Shown in pieces: positions 40,888-50,387 of a stretch of DNA of 56,363 nt. This stretch comes from Glaciihabitans tibetensis (GTDB lineage Bacteria; Actinomycetota; Actinomycetes; Actinomycetales; Microbacteriaceae). The translations under genes were made by a program, and so were the position numbers. The stretch spans positions 1-56,363 of the forward strand of contig NZ_PVTL01000013.1 of the NCBI RefSeq assembly GCF_003003265.1, read 5' to 3'. A model generated the notes under the pieces. The model worked only from the letters and a program-made list of their open reading frames with translations, did not search any database and was not told the DNA's origin. How positions within the stretch are numbered: the first letter of the stretch is position 1; each line of letters starts with the position of its first letter.

Positions 40888-43095
40888 ATGTCCGCACTGA
40901 CCACCACCGACGCTCCCGAACACAACCCGGAGCCCACTCCCCCCACCTCAGAATCCGCTTCCGCGTCTGCCTCTGCAAATGGGAAGGGCGCCTTCACCGC
41001 CGCCCAGCTCGTCGCCGCCCTGCCCGGGGCGATGCGCAAGCTCGATCCGCGCCAGATGTGGCGCAACCCGGTCATGTTCATCGTCGAGATCGGGGCGGCG
41101 TACACCACCGTTCTCGCGATCGCGGAACCCTTCCTCGGAGGGGCGGCCGACTCAGGCGGCAGCAGTGTGCCCGGCTCGTTCACCTGGGGCATCGCCCTCT
41201 GGCTCTGGCTCACCGTGATCTTTGCAAACCTCGCGGAAGCGGTAGCCGAGGGCCGAGGCAAAGCACAGGCCGAAAGCCTCCGCGCGACCCGCACCAGCAC
41301 GACCGCCGCGCGCGTCACGAGTTACGACGCGCAGGGCGACCCGGCCGCAACGAATGCGGCGACCGCGCCGGTTTCCTCCGCCGATCTCACCCTCGGCGAC
41401 ATCGTCGTGGCGGTGGCGGGCGATCTCATTCCCGGAGACGGCGACATCATCTGGGGAATTGCCTCGGTGGATGAATCGGCGATCACCGGCGAGTCCGCAC
41501 CAGTCATCCGCGAGTCGGGTGGAGATCGCAGCGCGGTAACCGGCGGCACCCGGGTGCTGTCCGACCGCATCGTGATTCGCATCACGAGCAAGCCTGGAGA
41601 GACGTTCGTTGACCGCATGATCACACTGGTGGAGGGGGCATCCCGCCAGAAAACACCGAATGAGATCGCTCTCAACATCCTGTTGGCCAGCCTGTCGATC
41701 ATCTTCGTGGTCGTCGCGTTGACACTGAACCCCATCGCCGGTTATTCCGACGCCGCGGTGAGTGTGCCGGTTCTGATCGCTCTGCTGGTCTGCCTCATCC
41801 CCACGACGATTGGGGCGCTTCTGTCCGCGATCGGCATCGCGGGAATGGACCGTCTCGTGCAGCGCAATGTGCTCGCGATGTCGGGCCGGGCCGTGGAAGC
41901 GGCCGGCGACGTCACCACGCTGCTGCTCGACAAAACGGGCACTATCACCTACGGCAATCGCCGTGCCGCCGAGTTCACCGCTCTGCGCGGCATCTCGCTG
42001 CACACGCTGATCCAGGCGGCGGCGGTGTCGTCGCTGAGCGACCCGACGCCGGAGGGTAAGTCGATCGTCGACCTCGCCAAGGAGCAGGGCTTCACGGATT
42101 CGGCCGCGCCCACGGGTGAGATCGTTCCGTTCACCGCGCAGACCCGGATGAGTGGGCTGGACCTGGCCGACGGATCCCAGATCCGCAAGGGCGCAGGCTC
42201 CGCGGTGATCGCGTGGATCGAGCAGGAGCAGGCTCTCGGGCAGGGGCACCCGCTGCCCAGCAGCGAGCTGGACGAGCTCGAGGCCAACATCGAACGCATC
42301 TCCAACGCGGGCGGTACACCGCTCGTGGTTGCGACGAAGGCGGCAGACGGCACCGGGCAGATCCTCGGCGTGGTGTACCTCAAGGACATCGTGAAGGAGG
42401 GCCTGCGCGAGCGGTTCGCCGAGTTGCGCTCGATGGGCATCCGCACCGTGATGATCACGGGCGACAACCCGCTGACAGCGAAGGCGATCGCGGCCGAGGC
42501 CGGGGTGGACGACTACCTCGCTGAGGCGACCCCCGAGGACAAGCTCGCGCTGATCCGCAAGGAACAGGATGGCGGAAACCTCGTCGCGATGACCGGTGAC
42601 GGCACGAACGATGCGCCGGCGCTGGCCCAGGCCGACGTCGGAGTGGCCATGAACACGGGAACGTCTGCGGCAAAGGAGGCGGGCAACATGGTTGACCTCG
42701 ACTCCGACCCGACGAAGCTCATCGACATCGTGCGCATCGGCAAGCAACTGCTGATTACCCGCGGCGCGCTGACGACCTTCTCGATCGCAAACGACGTGGC
42801 GAAGTACTTCGCGATCATCCCCGCGATGTTCGCCGGGGTGTTTCCTGGGCTCGCGATGCTGAACATCATGCAGCTGCACTCCCCGGCATCCGCAATCCTG
42901 TCGGCCATCATCTTCAACGCGATCATCATCGTGGTGCTGATCCCGCTGGCCCTGCGCGGCGTCTCGTACCGCGCCCTGTCGGCGTCGAAGATCCTCAGCC
43001 GCAACATCCTCGTCTACGGCCTCGGCGGGATCGTTGCGCCGTTCATCGGGATCAAGCTGATCGACCTGGTCGTCAGCGTGATTCCCGGGTTCTAG
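40888..43095 (+). CDS. kdpB: KdpB, P-type ATPase subunit
   Basis: A 735-aa P-type ATPase (class P1A). The phosphorylated Asp348 lies in [15 protein letters not shown] holds the actuator glutamate, [10 protein letters not shown] is the hinge, and [12 protein letters not shown] is the KdpB-specific nucleotide-domain segment. A 50-residue low-complexity Pro/Ser/Ala N-terminus precedes the first conserved segment ([20 protein letters not shown]). Start ATG at 40888, 3 nt after kdpA. 71 bp without a gene separate it from kdpC. Confidence 0.97.
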   Translation: MSALTTTDAPEHNPEPTPPTSESASASASANGKGAFTAAQLVAALPGAMRKLDPRQMWRNPVMFIVEIGAAYTTVLAIAEPFLGGAADSGGSSVPGSFTWGIALWLWLTVIFANLAEAVAEGRGKAQAESLRATRTSTTAARVTSYDAQGDPAATNAATAPVSSADLTLGDIVVAVAGDLIPGDGDIIWGIASVDESAITGESAPVIRESGGDRSAVTGGTRVLSDRIVIRITSKPGETFVDRMITLVEGASRQKTPNEIALNILLASLSIIFVVVALTLNPIAGYSDAAVSVPVLIALLVCLIPTTIGALLSAIGIAGMDRLVQRNVLAMSGRAVEAAGDVTTLLLDKTGTITYGNRRAAEFTALRGISLHTLIQAAAVSSLSDPTPEGKSIVDLAKEQGFTDSAAPTGEIVPFTAQTRMSGLDLADGSQIRKGAGSAVIAWIEQEQALGQGHPLPSSELDELEANIERISNAGGTPLVVATKAADGTGQILGVVYLKDIVKEGLRERFAELRSMGIRTVMITGDNPLTAKAIAAEAGVDDYLAEATPEDKLALIRKEQDGGNLVAMTGDGTNDAPALAQADVGVAMNTGTSAAKEAGNMVDLDSDPTKLIDIVRIGKQLLITRGALTTFSIANDVAKYFAIIPAMFAGVFPGLAMLNIMQLHSPASAILSAIIFNAIIIVVLIPLALRGVSYRALSASKILSRNILVYGLGGIVAPFIGIKLIDLVVSVIPGF

Positions 43096-43166
43096 CGCCC
43101 GTTGCTCGCGACACCGTTCCCCACCACACCGTTTTTCTCGACCCAGCACTAAGGAATCCAACACTC

Positions 43167-43772
43167 ATGTCACCACGTTCAACCGCCCGCCAGTACGGGG
43201 TCGCCATTCGGGCCATGCTCGTCTTCACGCTCGTGCTCGGAGTCGGCTACACCGCGGTTATCACGGCCGTGGGACAACTCGCGCTGCCCGCGCACGCCAA
43301 CGGTTCGCTCGCCCGGGTCGACGGCGAGGTAGTCGGGTCGAGCCTGATCGGCCAGGCATTTGTGGATGCCGATGGGGCCGCTTTGCCGGAATGGTTCCAG
43401 TCACGGCCCTCCGCAGCGGGCGACGGCTACGACGGCGCGGCATCCAGCGGCAGCAATTACGGGCCGGAGAATGAAGACCTGATCGCCGCGATTGAGGAGC
43501 GACGGGATGCGATCGTTGCCCTCGACGACGTCTCCACGGACAGCATTCCCGCCGACGCGCTCACCGCATCGGCCTCGGGCCTCGATCCGCACATCAGCCC
43601 TGACTACGCGCAGCTGCAGGTGGCGCGAGTCGCTGAGGCCCGCGACATCCCCGAGTCTGATGTTCAGGCTCTTGTCGACGAGTCATTGCAGGGCCGAGAC
43701 CTCGGATACCTGGGCGAGCCGACGGTAAACGTGCTTGAGCTGAACATCGCTCTGAGCCAGCTGAAGGGATAG
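43167..43772 (+). CDS. kdpC: KdpC, periplasm-facing stabilising subunit
   Basis: A 201-aa protein with one N-terminal helix (AMLVFTLVLGVGYTAVITAV) and a soluble extracytoplasmic domain. Family motifs are GSLIGQAF, YFQSRPSAAGxGYD (here WFQSRPSAAGDGYDGAASSG), SNYGPENEDL, SASGLDPHISPDYAQLQV and RVAEARDI. The start follows an AAGGAATCC SD. It is followed 5 nt later by kdpD. Confidence 0.96.
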   Translation: MSPRSTARQYGVAIRAMLVFTLVLGVGYTAVITAVGQLALPAHANGSLARVDGEVVGSSLIGQAFVDADGAALPEWFQSRPSAAGDGYDGAASSGSNYGPENEDLIAAIEERRDAIVALDDVSTDSIPADALTASASGLDPHISPDYAQLQVARVAEARDIPESDVQALVDESLQGRDLGYLGEPTVNVLELNIALSQLKG

Positions 43773-43777
43773 GAACA

Positions 43778-46282
43778 GTGAAACGAGGGCGGCTCCGCGT
43801 TCTGCTCGGCGCCGCCCCCGGCGTGGGCAAGACCTACGCCATGCTCGAAGAAGGTGCCCGCATGGGCGCCGAGGGTAAGGATGTTGTCGTCGCGGTCGTG
43901 GAAACCCACGGCCGCGCCGCCACGGCTGGGCTGCTGCATGACCTGGAGGTGCTCCCCCGCACCACCGTGGAGCATCGCGGGGTGGAGCTTTCCGAGATGG
44001 ACCTCCCCGGCGTGCTGGCCCGAAGGCCCGCGATCGCACTGGTCGACGAACTGGCGCACACCAACGCGCCGGGCTCCGTGAACGAAAAACGGTGGCAGGA
44101 CGTCGAGACCCTGCTCGCCGCCGGCATCACCGTGATCTCGACCGTCAACGTGCAGCACATCGAATCGCTCAGCGACGTGGTCGAGCAGATCGTCGGTGCG
44201 CCGCAACGGGAAACGATCCCCGACGCGGTGCTGCGCAAGGCCGACCAGATCGAGGTCATCGACCTGGCACCGCAGGCGCTCCGCGACCGCCTCGCCGAAG
44301 GCAATGTGTACCCCGCGGCGCGGATCGACGCGGCCCTATCTAACTTCTTCCGCCTCGGCAACCTGACCGCGTTGCGCGAACTGGCGCTGCTGTGGCTCGC
44401 CGACGAGGTGGACAGCGCGCTGAAAACATACCGGGGCGAACACGGCATCGACAACAAGTGGGAGGCGCGCGAGCGGGTGGTGGTTGCCCTCACCGGCGGG
44501 CCAGAAGGCGAGACGCTCATCCGCAGGGGTGCCCGGATCGCCGCCCGCTCCGCCGGAGGTGAACTCCTCGCGGTGCACGTCAGCAGCCAAGACGGTCTCA
44601 GCGAGACCCATCCCGGTGCCCTCTCCGCGCAACGTGCGCTGGCAGAAAAGCTCGGCGGCACCTACCACCAGGTGGTGGGAAACGACGTCCCTCGAGCGCT
44701 CGTGGACTTCGCGAAGGCGTCGAACGCCACCCAACTCGTGATCGGTGTCAGCCGCCGCAGCCGGATTGCCGCGGCAGTGACCGGCCCGGGAATCGGTGCG
44801 ACGGTGATTCGCGAGTCCGGCCTGATCGATGTGCACATCGTCACCCACGCCGCAGCAGGCGGCCGCTTCACGCTGCCGCGGGTCGGAGGAGCGCTCACCG
44901 CCCGCCGCCGCCTCCTGGGACTCGCGGTCGCGCTGGTGGTCGGCCCGCTGCTGACCCTGTTGCTGTCGGGACTCCGAAGCGACGACTCCATCGCGAGCGA
45001 TGTGCTCAGCTTCCAGCTCCTGGTGGTTGTGGTCGCGTTGATCGGAGGCATCTGGCCCGCGCTGTTCGCGGCTGTGCTTTCTGGGCTCACCCTCGACTTT
45101 TTTTTCATCGAGCCGGTGTACAGCGTCACCATCGCGAGCCCCCCGCACGCCCTCGCGCTCGCCCTGTACATCGCCAACGCCGTTCTCGTCAGCTACGTCG
45201 TTGATCAGGCGGCTCGACGCTCGCGCTCGGCCGTTCGCGCGCTTGCCGAGTCCGAGCTTCTGGCGACGATCGCCGGAAGCGTGTTGCGCGGCCAGGATGC
45301 CCTCCACGCGCTGATCTCCCGCACCCGCGAAGCATTCGGACTGAGCTGCGTGCGCGTCGTCGCCGATGGGGACGTGCTGTACACCTCCGGTCACTCAGTT
45401 GAGGGCGAGCACGTGACGACCATCCCCGCGGGAGAGCGCGGATCATTGGAACTCGTCGGGCCCGACCTCCGAGCGTCGGAACGCCGACTCCTCGCCGTGA
45501 TAGCCGCCCAGGTCGACGCGGCGCTGGAGCACAACGCTCTCACCAAACAAGCGGAAGAAGTCGCGCCGCTCGCTGCGGCGGACCGGATGCGCAGCGCCCT
45601 GCTCGCCGCGGTCGGGCACGACCTCAGGCGACCCCTCGCAGCGGCGACCGCGGCGATCAGCGGACTTCGATCAGCGGATGTCGTGTGGTCAGACTCCGAT
45701 CGGACCGAACTGCTCGCAACGGCCCAGGAGTCCCTCGAATCTCTCGCCGCGCTTGTGACGAACCTCCTCGACGCCAGCCGGCTTCAGGCGGGGGCACTCG
45801 CGGTGTCCCCGAGCGTTTTGGACGTCGCCGAGGTCGTCCTGCCCGCGCTCGATGAGCTGGGACTCGGCCCAGCTGACGTCGAACTCGCCATCGCTGATGA
45901 GCTTCCGGAGGTCGTCGCCGACGCGGGACTGCTGCAACGCGTGCTGGTAAATCTGCTGGACAATGCGCGCCGGTTCAGCCCTCCTGGCTCTCCCCCGCGC
46001 CTTTCGGCAAGCGCGTTTGCCGGCACGATCGAGATTCGGATCACCGACCGGGGGCCCGGGGTCTCCTCGGATCGGATCGACGACATTTTTGTGCCGTTCC
46101 AGCGCCTCGGCGACACCGATAACACGACCGGGCTTGGCCTCGGACTCGCGCTGTCGAAGGGATTCGTCGAGGGTATGGCCGGCACCCTCCATGCGGAGGA
46201 CACCCCGGGCGGCGGCCTCACCATGGTCGTGTCGCTCCCGGCGGCGCCCGGAGACAACCGCGGAGAGGAGGGCGGCGCGTGA
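43778..46282 (+). CDS. kdpD: KdpD, K+-responsive sensor histidine kinase
   Basis: An 834-aa sensor kinase. The KdpD-specific N-terminal domain has Walker A GAAPGVGKT (11-19) and VDELAHTNAPG; a universal-stress-protein domain follows (residues about 230-360). The DUF4118 region has four helices around 380-480. A GAF-like linker, HisKA with His614 in GHDLRRPL and an HATPase domain (NLLDNARRFSPPG, DRGPGV, GLGLGLALSKG) complete it. The kinase is full length and apparently intact. The GTG start at 43778 has a weak AGGAACA SD. It overlaps kdpE by 4 nt. Confidence 0.96.
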   Translation: MKRGRLRVLLGAAPGVGKTYAMLEEGARMGAEGKDVVVAVVETHGRAATAGLLHDLEVLPRTTVEHRGVELSEMDLPGVLARRPAIALVDELAHTNAPGSVNEKRWQDVETLLAAGITVISTVNVQHIESLSDVVEQIVGAPQRETIPDAVLRKADQIEVIDLAPQALRDRLAEGNVYPAARIDAALSNFFRLGNLTALRELALLWLADEVDSALKTYRGEHGIDNKWEARERVVVALTGGPEGETLIRRGARIAARSAGGELLAVHVSSQDGLSETHPGALSAQRALAEKLGGTYHQVVGNDVPRALVDFAKASNATQLVIGVSRRSRIAAAVTGPGIGATVIRESGLIDVHIVTHAAAGGRFTLPRVGGALTARRRLLGLAVALVVGPLLTLLLSGLRSDDSIASDVLSFQLLVVVVALIGGIWPALFAAVLSGLTLDFFFIEPVYSVTIASPPHALALALYIANAVLVSYVVDQAARRSRSAVRALAESELLATIAGSVLRGQDALHALISRTREAFGLSCVRVVADGDVLYTSGHSVEGEHVTTIPAGERGSLELVGPDLRASERRLLAVIAAQVDAALEHNALTKQAEEVAPLAAADRMRSALLAAVGHDLRRPLAAATAAISGLRSADVVWSDSDRTELLATAQESLESLAALVTNLLDASRLQAGALAVSPSVLDVAEVVLPALDELGLGPADVELAIADELPEVVADAGLLQRVLVNLLDNARRFSPPGSPPRLSASAFAGTIEIRITDRGPGVSSDRIDDIFVPFQRLGDTDNTTGLGLGLALSKGFVEGMAGTLHAEDTPGGGLTMVVSLPAAPGDNRGEEGGA

Positions 46283-47001
46283 AGATTCTCGTTGCCGATG
46301 ACGACCCACAGATCATCCGGGCGCTCAAAATCACACTGGGCGCCCGGGGCTACAGCATTGTCACCGCCGCAAATGGCGCCGAGGCACTCGACCGGGCCAT
46401 CGATCACCACCCGGACCTCGTGATGCTCGACCTGGGCATGCCCCACCTCACCGGCATTGAGGTGATCGAGGGCATTCGCGGGTGGAGCCAGGTGCCGATC
46501 CTCGTGGTATCCGGACGCAGCGGGGCAACCGACAAGGTTGAGGCCCTCGACGCCGGGGCGGACGACTACGTCACCAAGCCGTTCTCCATCGAAGAGTTGC
46601 TCGCGCGGATCCGTGCCCTCACGCGCCGGGTCCCGACCGAGGAGGCCGAACCGGTCGTCGAGTTCGGCGTTGTCAGCGTCGACTTCTCCGCGAAGCAGAT
46701 CCAGCGCACGCGAAACGAGACCACGGAATCCGTGCGGCTCACCCCGACGGAGTGGCGCATCCTGGAGATACTGGTGCGCAGCGGCGGCCGACTCGTAACG
46801 CGCGAAGCGCTCCTCACCGAGGTCTGGGGTCCGCACCACTCCGCGGATACCGGCTACCTGCGGTTGTACCTGGCGCAACTGCGCAAAAAACTCGAGCCGG
46901 TTGCCTCGCGGCCGCGCCATCTGGTGACCGTACCCGGCATGGGATACCGGTTCCTCGGCGACGACGGGGCTGCTTCCGGCGACGGGGCCGGTCGCGCATA
47001 G
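46279..47001 (+). CDS. kdpE: KdpE, OmpR-type response regulator
   Basis: A 240-aa regulator. The receiver domain has VADDDPQIIRALK, phospho-acceptor Asp51 in MLDLGMP, the VSGR switch and the Lys in VTKPFS. A C-terminal winged helix (LTPTEWRILEILVRSGGRLV, VWGPHHSADTGYLRLYLAQL, PGMGYRF) binds DNA. GTG start overlapping kdpD. It ends in a Gly/Ala-rich tail (GAASGDGAGRA). It is expected to activate kdp and possibly the flanking genes. Confidence 0.96.
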   Translation: MKILVADDDPQIIRALKITLGARGYSIVTAANGAEALDRAIDHHPDLVMLDLGMPHLTGIEVIEGIRGWSQVPILVVSGRSGATDKVEALDAGADDYVTKPFSIEELLARIRALTRRVPTEEAEPVVEFGVVSVDFSAKQIQRTRNETTESVRLTPTEWRILEILVRSGGRLVTREALLTEVWGPHHSADTGYLRLYLAQLRKKLEPVASRPRHLVTVPGMGYRFLGDDGAASGDGAGRA

Positions 47002-47008
47002 ATGTCGT

Positions 47009-47575
47009 ATGGAACGAACCGACGACCGCATGGAGCTCGTTAGGCCGGAGGCGGGAATCACCACAAGCCAGCACGCTGGCTACATGAGAATTTCTGCGGC
47101 ACACCCACCGATCACTGCGCCAGATACCTGGCCCGCATTCACCGTTCACACCGAGCAGGACGTGGTGATCGCGGCAATCTCGATGCTTCGCCTGGTCGAC
47201 CTGTGCGGCACACCCTGCGTGCACACCGCGGACGCGGTGCAGCCCCGCTCAGGCGGGCGCCCGTCGAACACGGAGACGGCGTCAGTTGTGGTGGCGCGGG
47301 TACTCCACGTCGAGTGGCGCAGCGACCTTCGACTCCACGTTTACATCGACGCGGATGTCCGCGGGTGCCAGCCCGCCGGTGGTGAGTTGCGCGTGATCGG
47401 ACGCGAGTCTTCGGAACACTCGGCGACCACCACGATCGAGGTCAACGGGCTGACCGGGCCTGGCAGCGGGTTTGCCACGCGAGTACCGGCGGACGTGCGC
47501 GCCGGAGACCTCCTGGTAATCCCGTGTTGCGGGCCCACCATTCTCCACGACGTCAAAATCCTTACGGAACCCTAA
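47009..47575 (+). CDS. Unknown CGTPCVH-motif protein B, downstream of kdpE
   Basis: A 188-aa paralogue of the protein at 38185-38790, located 7 bp after kdpE and in the same direction, so probably in the kdp transcript. Shared features are ISMLRLVDLCGTPCVH (Cys66, Cys70, His72), a PRSGGRPSN block and DVRAGDLLVIP (162-172); an extra Cys pair follows (PCCG). There is no TM helix or signal peptide. The N-terminus before residue about 30 is not conserved. A perfect 7-bp inverted repeat (AGCCAGC/GCTGGCT, 47066-47081) just before Met26 leaves a shorter start at 47084 possible. Function unknown; a K+-linked accessory role is the inference. Confidence 0.75.
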   Translation: MERTDDRMELVRPEAGITTSQHAGYMRISAAHPPITAPDTWPAFTVHTEQDVVIAAISMLRLVDLCGTPCVHTADAVQPRSGGRPSNTETASVVVARVLHVEWRSDLRLHVYIDADVRGCQPAGGELRVIGRESSEHSATTTIEVNGLTGPGSGFATRVPADVRAGDLLVIPCCGPTILHDVKILTEP

Positions 47576-47609
47576 CGCTGGATCGGGGTTCGGCCCCGCG
47601 CCGAACCCC
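47566..47609. promoter_or_regulatory. GGAACCCTAAC element plus hairpin before the APC transporter gene
   Basis: GGAACCCTAAC (47566-47576) is the exact reverse complement of GTTAGGGTTCC in the kdp promoter region and overlaps the stop codon of protein B. Then GGGGTTCGGC (47585-47594) and GCCGAACCCC (47600-47609) form a perfect 10-bp stem with a CCCGC loop. No T-tract follows. Confidence 0.7.
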
Positions 47610-47640
47610 TACCGTTGTAATCTCGTGCGGAGAATGTCGC

Positions 47641-47685
47641 GTAGACATCGCAGACAGTGCAGACAACGCAGACAACGCAGAGAAT
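47641..47685. repeat. 9-bp tandem repeat at the APC transporter start
   Basis: Units GTAGACATC, GCAGACAGT, GCAGACAAC (twice) and GCAGAGAAT are head to tail at 47641-47685. The last unit runs into the ATG at 47684, so the repeat forms the ribosome-binding region. Confidence 0.82.
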
Positions 47686-49705
47686 GACGGGGTATCAGGT
47701 GGCGCAGGTGGTGCCCAGCGCGGCAAAGAAAACGACGGGCACGACGGGCACCGACTCGACGCCCGTTCACCGCAGCACGCGGAGCGCGGCGAGCGCGTGG
47801 TTGCTCGACGGGCTTACCGACAGATCCGGTTCCCACCCCGGACCCCACGCCGACTCGGTGGAGAAGACCCACTCCTGGTGGCGGGTCATGTGCCTCACCG
47901 GCGTTGACTACTTCTCGACACTCGGCTACCAGCCCGCGATCGCGGCGGTCGCGGCCGGCCTGCTGTCGCCGCTGGCTACCATCGTGTTGGTGGCGCTCAC
48001 CCTGTTCGGCGCCCTGCCCGTCTACCGCCGTGTCGCCCGGGAGAGTTTCCGCGGCGAGGGTTCGATCTCGATGCTCGAACGTCTCCTGCCCTGGTGGGGC
48101 GGCAAACTGTTTGTGTTGGTGCTGCTCGGCTTTGCCGCGACCGACTTCATGATCACCATCACTCTGTCGGCCGCAGACGCAACCGCCCACGCCGTCGAAA
48201 ACCCGTTCGCCCCGGCCTGGTTCGAGGGCAACGAGGTGCTGATCACCCTCGTCTTTGTCGGGTTGCTTGCCGCCGTTTTCCTTCGCGGATTCAAAGAGGC
48301 CATCTCGATCGCCGTAGTGCTCGTCGCCGTCTTTCTCGCTCTCAACGCGATCGTGATCGCCGTCTCCTTCGTTCATATCGGCAGCGATTTCACCGTGGTG
48401 GATGACTGGTGGCAGGCCCTCACAGCCCAGCACAGCAACCCGCTACTCATGGTGGGAATCGCGCTGCTGGTTTTCCCAAAGCTGGCGCTCGGGCTCTCCG
48501 GGTTCGAAACAGGTGTCGCCGTCATGCCGCAGATCAAGGGTGGGCCCAAGGACACCCCCGAAAACCCGGAAGCCCGCATCAAGGGCGCGCAGCGACTGCT
48601 CACGACCGCGGCGCTCATCATGAGCGCGTTCCTCATCACTTCGAGCATCGTCACGACGTTCCTCATCCCCCAGTCCGAATTCCAGCCCGGCGGCGAGGCC
48701 AACGGCCGCGCCCTCGCCTACCTCGCACACGAGTACCTCGGCGACGGTTTCGGCACCCTGTATGACGTCAGCACCATCTGCATTCTCTGGTTCGCCGGAG
48801 CATCCGCGATGGCCGGCCTGCTCAACCTCGTGCCGCGCTACCTTCCGCGGTATGGCATGGCTCCCCAGTGGGCTCGCGCCGTGCGCCCGCTCGTGATCGT
48901 CTTCACGGTCATCGCCTTTGCGATCACGATTGCATTTCAGGCGGATGTCGACGCACAGGGTGGCGCGTATGCGACAGGTGTTCTCGTGCTCATCACCTCT
49001 GCTTCGGTGGCGGTGACTCTCTCCGCGCTGCACAAGAACCAGCGCAAGCGCACGATCGGATTCGCGATCATCTCCGTGGTCTTCGTCTACACCACGGTGG
49101 TCAATGTGATCGAGCGGCCCGATGGAGTGCGCATCGCCGCTCTGTTCATTCTCGGCATCATGGTGGTCTCGCTCGTCTCGCGCGTGCAGCGGTCGTTCCA
49201 GCTGCGCGCGACATCCGTTCAACTCGACCCGACTGCCGAGCGCTTTGTCACCGCCGACACGAACGACCACGGATCGATCCACGTGATCGCGCACGAACCA
49301 GACGCCGACGACAGTGCGGACGAATACCGCATGAAACTCCACGACGAACGCCGCGACAGCGGCATCCCCGCCCGCGCACCCGTGCTGTTCCTGGAGGTCT
49401 ACCCGGGCGATTCCTCCAACTTCGAGGAGGACCTCGTGGTTCGTGGGGTCATGCGGAACGGATATCGCGTGCTCCAGGTCAGCAGCGGAAACGTGCCGAA
49501 CACGCTCGCGGCGGTGCTCCTGGCCATCCGCGACCAGAGCGGGATTGTTCCGAACGTCTACTTCGAATGGACCGAAGGCAATCCGTTGTCCAACATGTTC
49601 CGCTTCCTTATCACGGGAACGGGCGAGGTGGCGCCGGTCACGCGCGAGGTTCTGCGCCGGGCCGAACCCAACACGACCCACCGGCCGAACGTGCACGTGG
49701 GGTAA
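47684..49705 (+). CDS. APC-superfamily transporter, possibly for K+
   Basis: A ~673-aa membrane protein with twelve predicted helices in the first 480 residues ([20 protein letters not shown], then [20 protein letters not shown]) and a soluble C-terminal domain ([40 protein letters not shown]). The APC fold with a regulatory C-terminal domain resembles KimA/Kup-type K+ uptake proteins. Its position after kdp favours potassium, but amino acid transport is the usual database label. I chose the ATG at 47684; GTG 47657 and 47699 are alternatives. A Ser/Thr/Gly-rich 50-residue N-terminus precedes the first helix. Confidence 0.82.
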   Translation: MTGYQVAQVVPSAAKKTTGTTGTDSTPVHRSTRSAASAWLLDGLTDRSGSHPGPHADSVEKTHSWWRVMCLTGVDYFSTLGYQPAIAAVAAGLLSPLATIVLVALTLFGALPVYRRVARESFRGEGSISMLERLLPWWGGKLFVLVLLGFAATDFMITITLSAADATAHAVENPFAPAWFEGNEVLITLVFVGLLAAVFLRGFKEAISIAVVLVAVFLALNAIVIAVSFVHIGSDFTVVDDWWQALTAQHSNPLLMVGIALLVFPKLALGLSGFETGVAVMPQIKGGPKDTPENPEARIKGAQRLLTTAALIMSAFLITSSIVTTFLIPQSEFQPGGEANGRALAYLAHEYLGDGFGTLYDVSTICILWFAGASAMAGLLNLVPRYLPRYGMAPQWARAVRPLVIVFTVIAFAITIAFQADVDAQGGAYATGVLVLITSASVAVTLSALHKNQRKRTIGFAIISVVFVYTTVVNVIERPDGVRIAALFILGIMVVSLVSRVQRSFQLRATSVQLDPTAERFVTADTNDHGSIHVIAHEPDADDSADEYRMKLHDERRDSGIPARAPVLFLEVYPGDSSNFEEDLVVRGVMRNGYRVLQVSSGNVPNTLAAVLLAIRDQSGIVPNVYFEWTEGNPLSNMFRFLITGTGEVAPVTREVLRRAEPNTTHRPNVHVG

Positions 49706-49716
49706 TTGGGAATATA

Positions 49717-49757
49717 CGGACCGCGGTCCGGTTATGGGTTAGGTACGCGTCCCTAAC
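49717..49757. promoter_or_regulatory. Two palindromes in the FMN reductase promoter
   Basis: CGGACCGCGGTCCG (49717-49730) is a perfect 14-bp palindrome. GGTTAGG and CCCTAAC (49737-49743, 49751-49757) form a second inverted repeat. Both lie within 60 bp of the reductase start, suggesting a redox- or quinone-responsive repressor. Confidence 0.65.
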
Positions 49758-49774
49758 TTTCGAAGGAATGAACC

Positions 49775-50350
49775 ATGACTGACACCAATATTCTCGTCCT
49801 TGTCGGTAGCCTGCGCTCCGGTTCCAAGAATCGCCAGCTTGCTGAGGTTGCCACGGATGTCGCGGCCGAGGGCGTCACCGTCTCCGTCTTCGAGGGCATC
49901 GCTGACCTTCCCTTCTACAACGAAGACATCGACGTCGAGGGTTCGGTTCCCGCTGCCGCCGTCGACTTCCGCGCTGCAGCCAACGCCGCGGACGCATTCC
50001 TTCTCATCACCCCCGAGCACAACGGCACCATCCCCGCCGTGCTCAAGAACGCCATCGACTGGGCATCGCGTCCGTTCGGCCAGGGAGCGCTCACCGGCAA
50101 GCCCCTCGCCGCAATCGGCAGCGCCTACGGCCAGTTCGGCGGAGTGTGGGCACAGGACGAGGTGCGCAAGTCGACCGGAATCGCGGGAGCCAACGTGCTC
50201 ACCGATGTCACCCTGTCGATCCCGGGCTCGGTCGTGCGTTTCGCTGAGATCCACCCGAAGGATGACGCGGAGGTCGTCGAGCAGCTGACCGCGGTCGTTG
50301 CCGCCGTCGCCGCCGCGGTCACCGCAGTCGAGCCGACCGCCGCCGCGTAG
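49775..50350 (+). CDS. NADPH-dependent FMN reductase / quinone reductase
   Basis: A 191-aa flavodoxin-like reductase. The phosphate-binding loop is VGSLRSGSKNRQLA, with PFYNEDI, the FMN-contacting TPEHNGTIPAVLKNAIDWAS and GSAYGQFGG. These enzymes reduce quinones or azo and nitro compounds with NAD(P)H. The C-terminus is an Ala/Val-rich tail. The ATG at 49775 has a GAAGGAATG SD 6 nt away. It converges with the regulator at 50388. Confidence 0.92.
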   Translation: MTDTNILVLVGSLRSGSKNRQLAEVATDVAAEGVTVSVFEGIADLPFYNEDIDVEGSVPAAAVDFRAAANAADAFLLITPEHNGTIPAVLKNAIDWASRPFGQGALTGKPLAAIGSAYGQFGGVWAQDEVRKSTGIAGANVLTDVTLSIPGSVVRFAEIHPKDDAEVVEQLTAVVAAVAAAVTAVEPTAAA

Positions 50351-50387
50351 TACCTCACGCAGACTTCACGCCGCGGCCCCGCGTCTT

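Noticed and set aside
41152..43164. 670-codon open frame opposite kdpB
   Set aside because: Antisense shadow; KdpB motifs are intact on the other strand.
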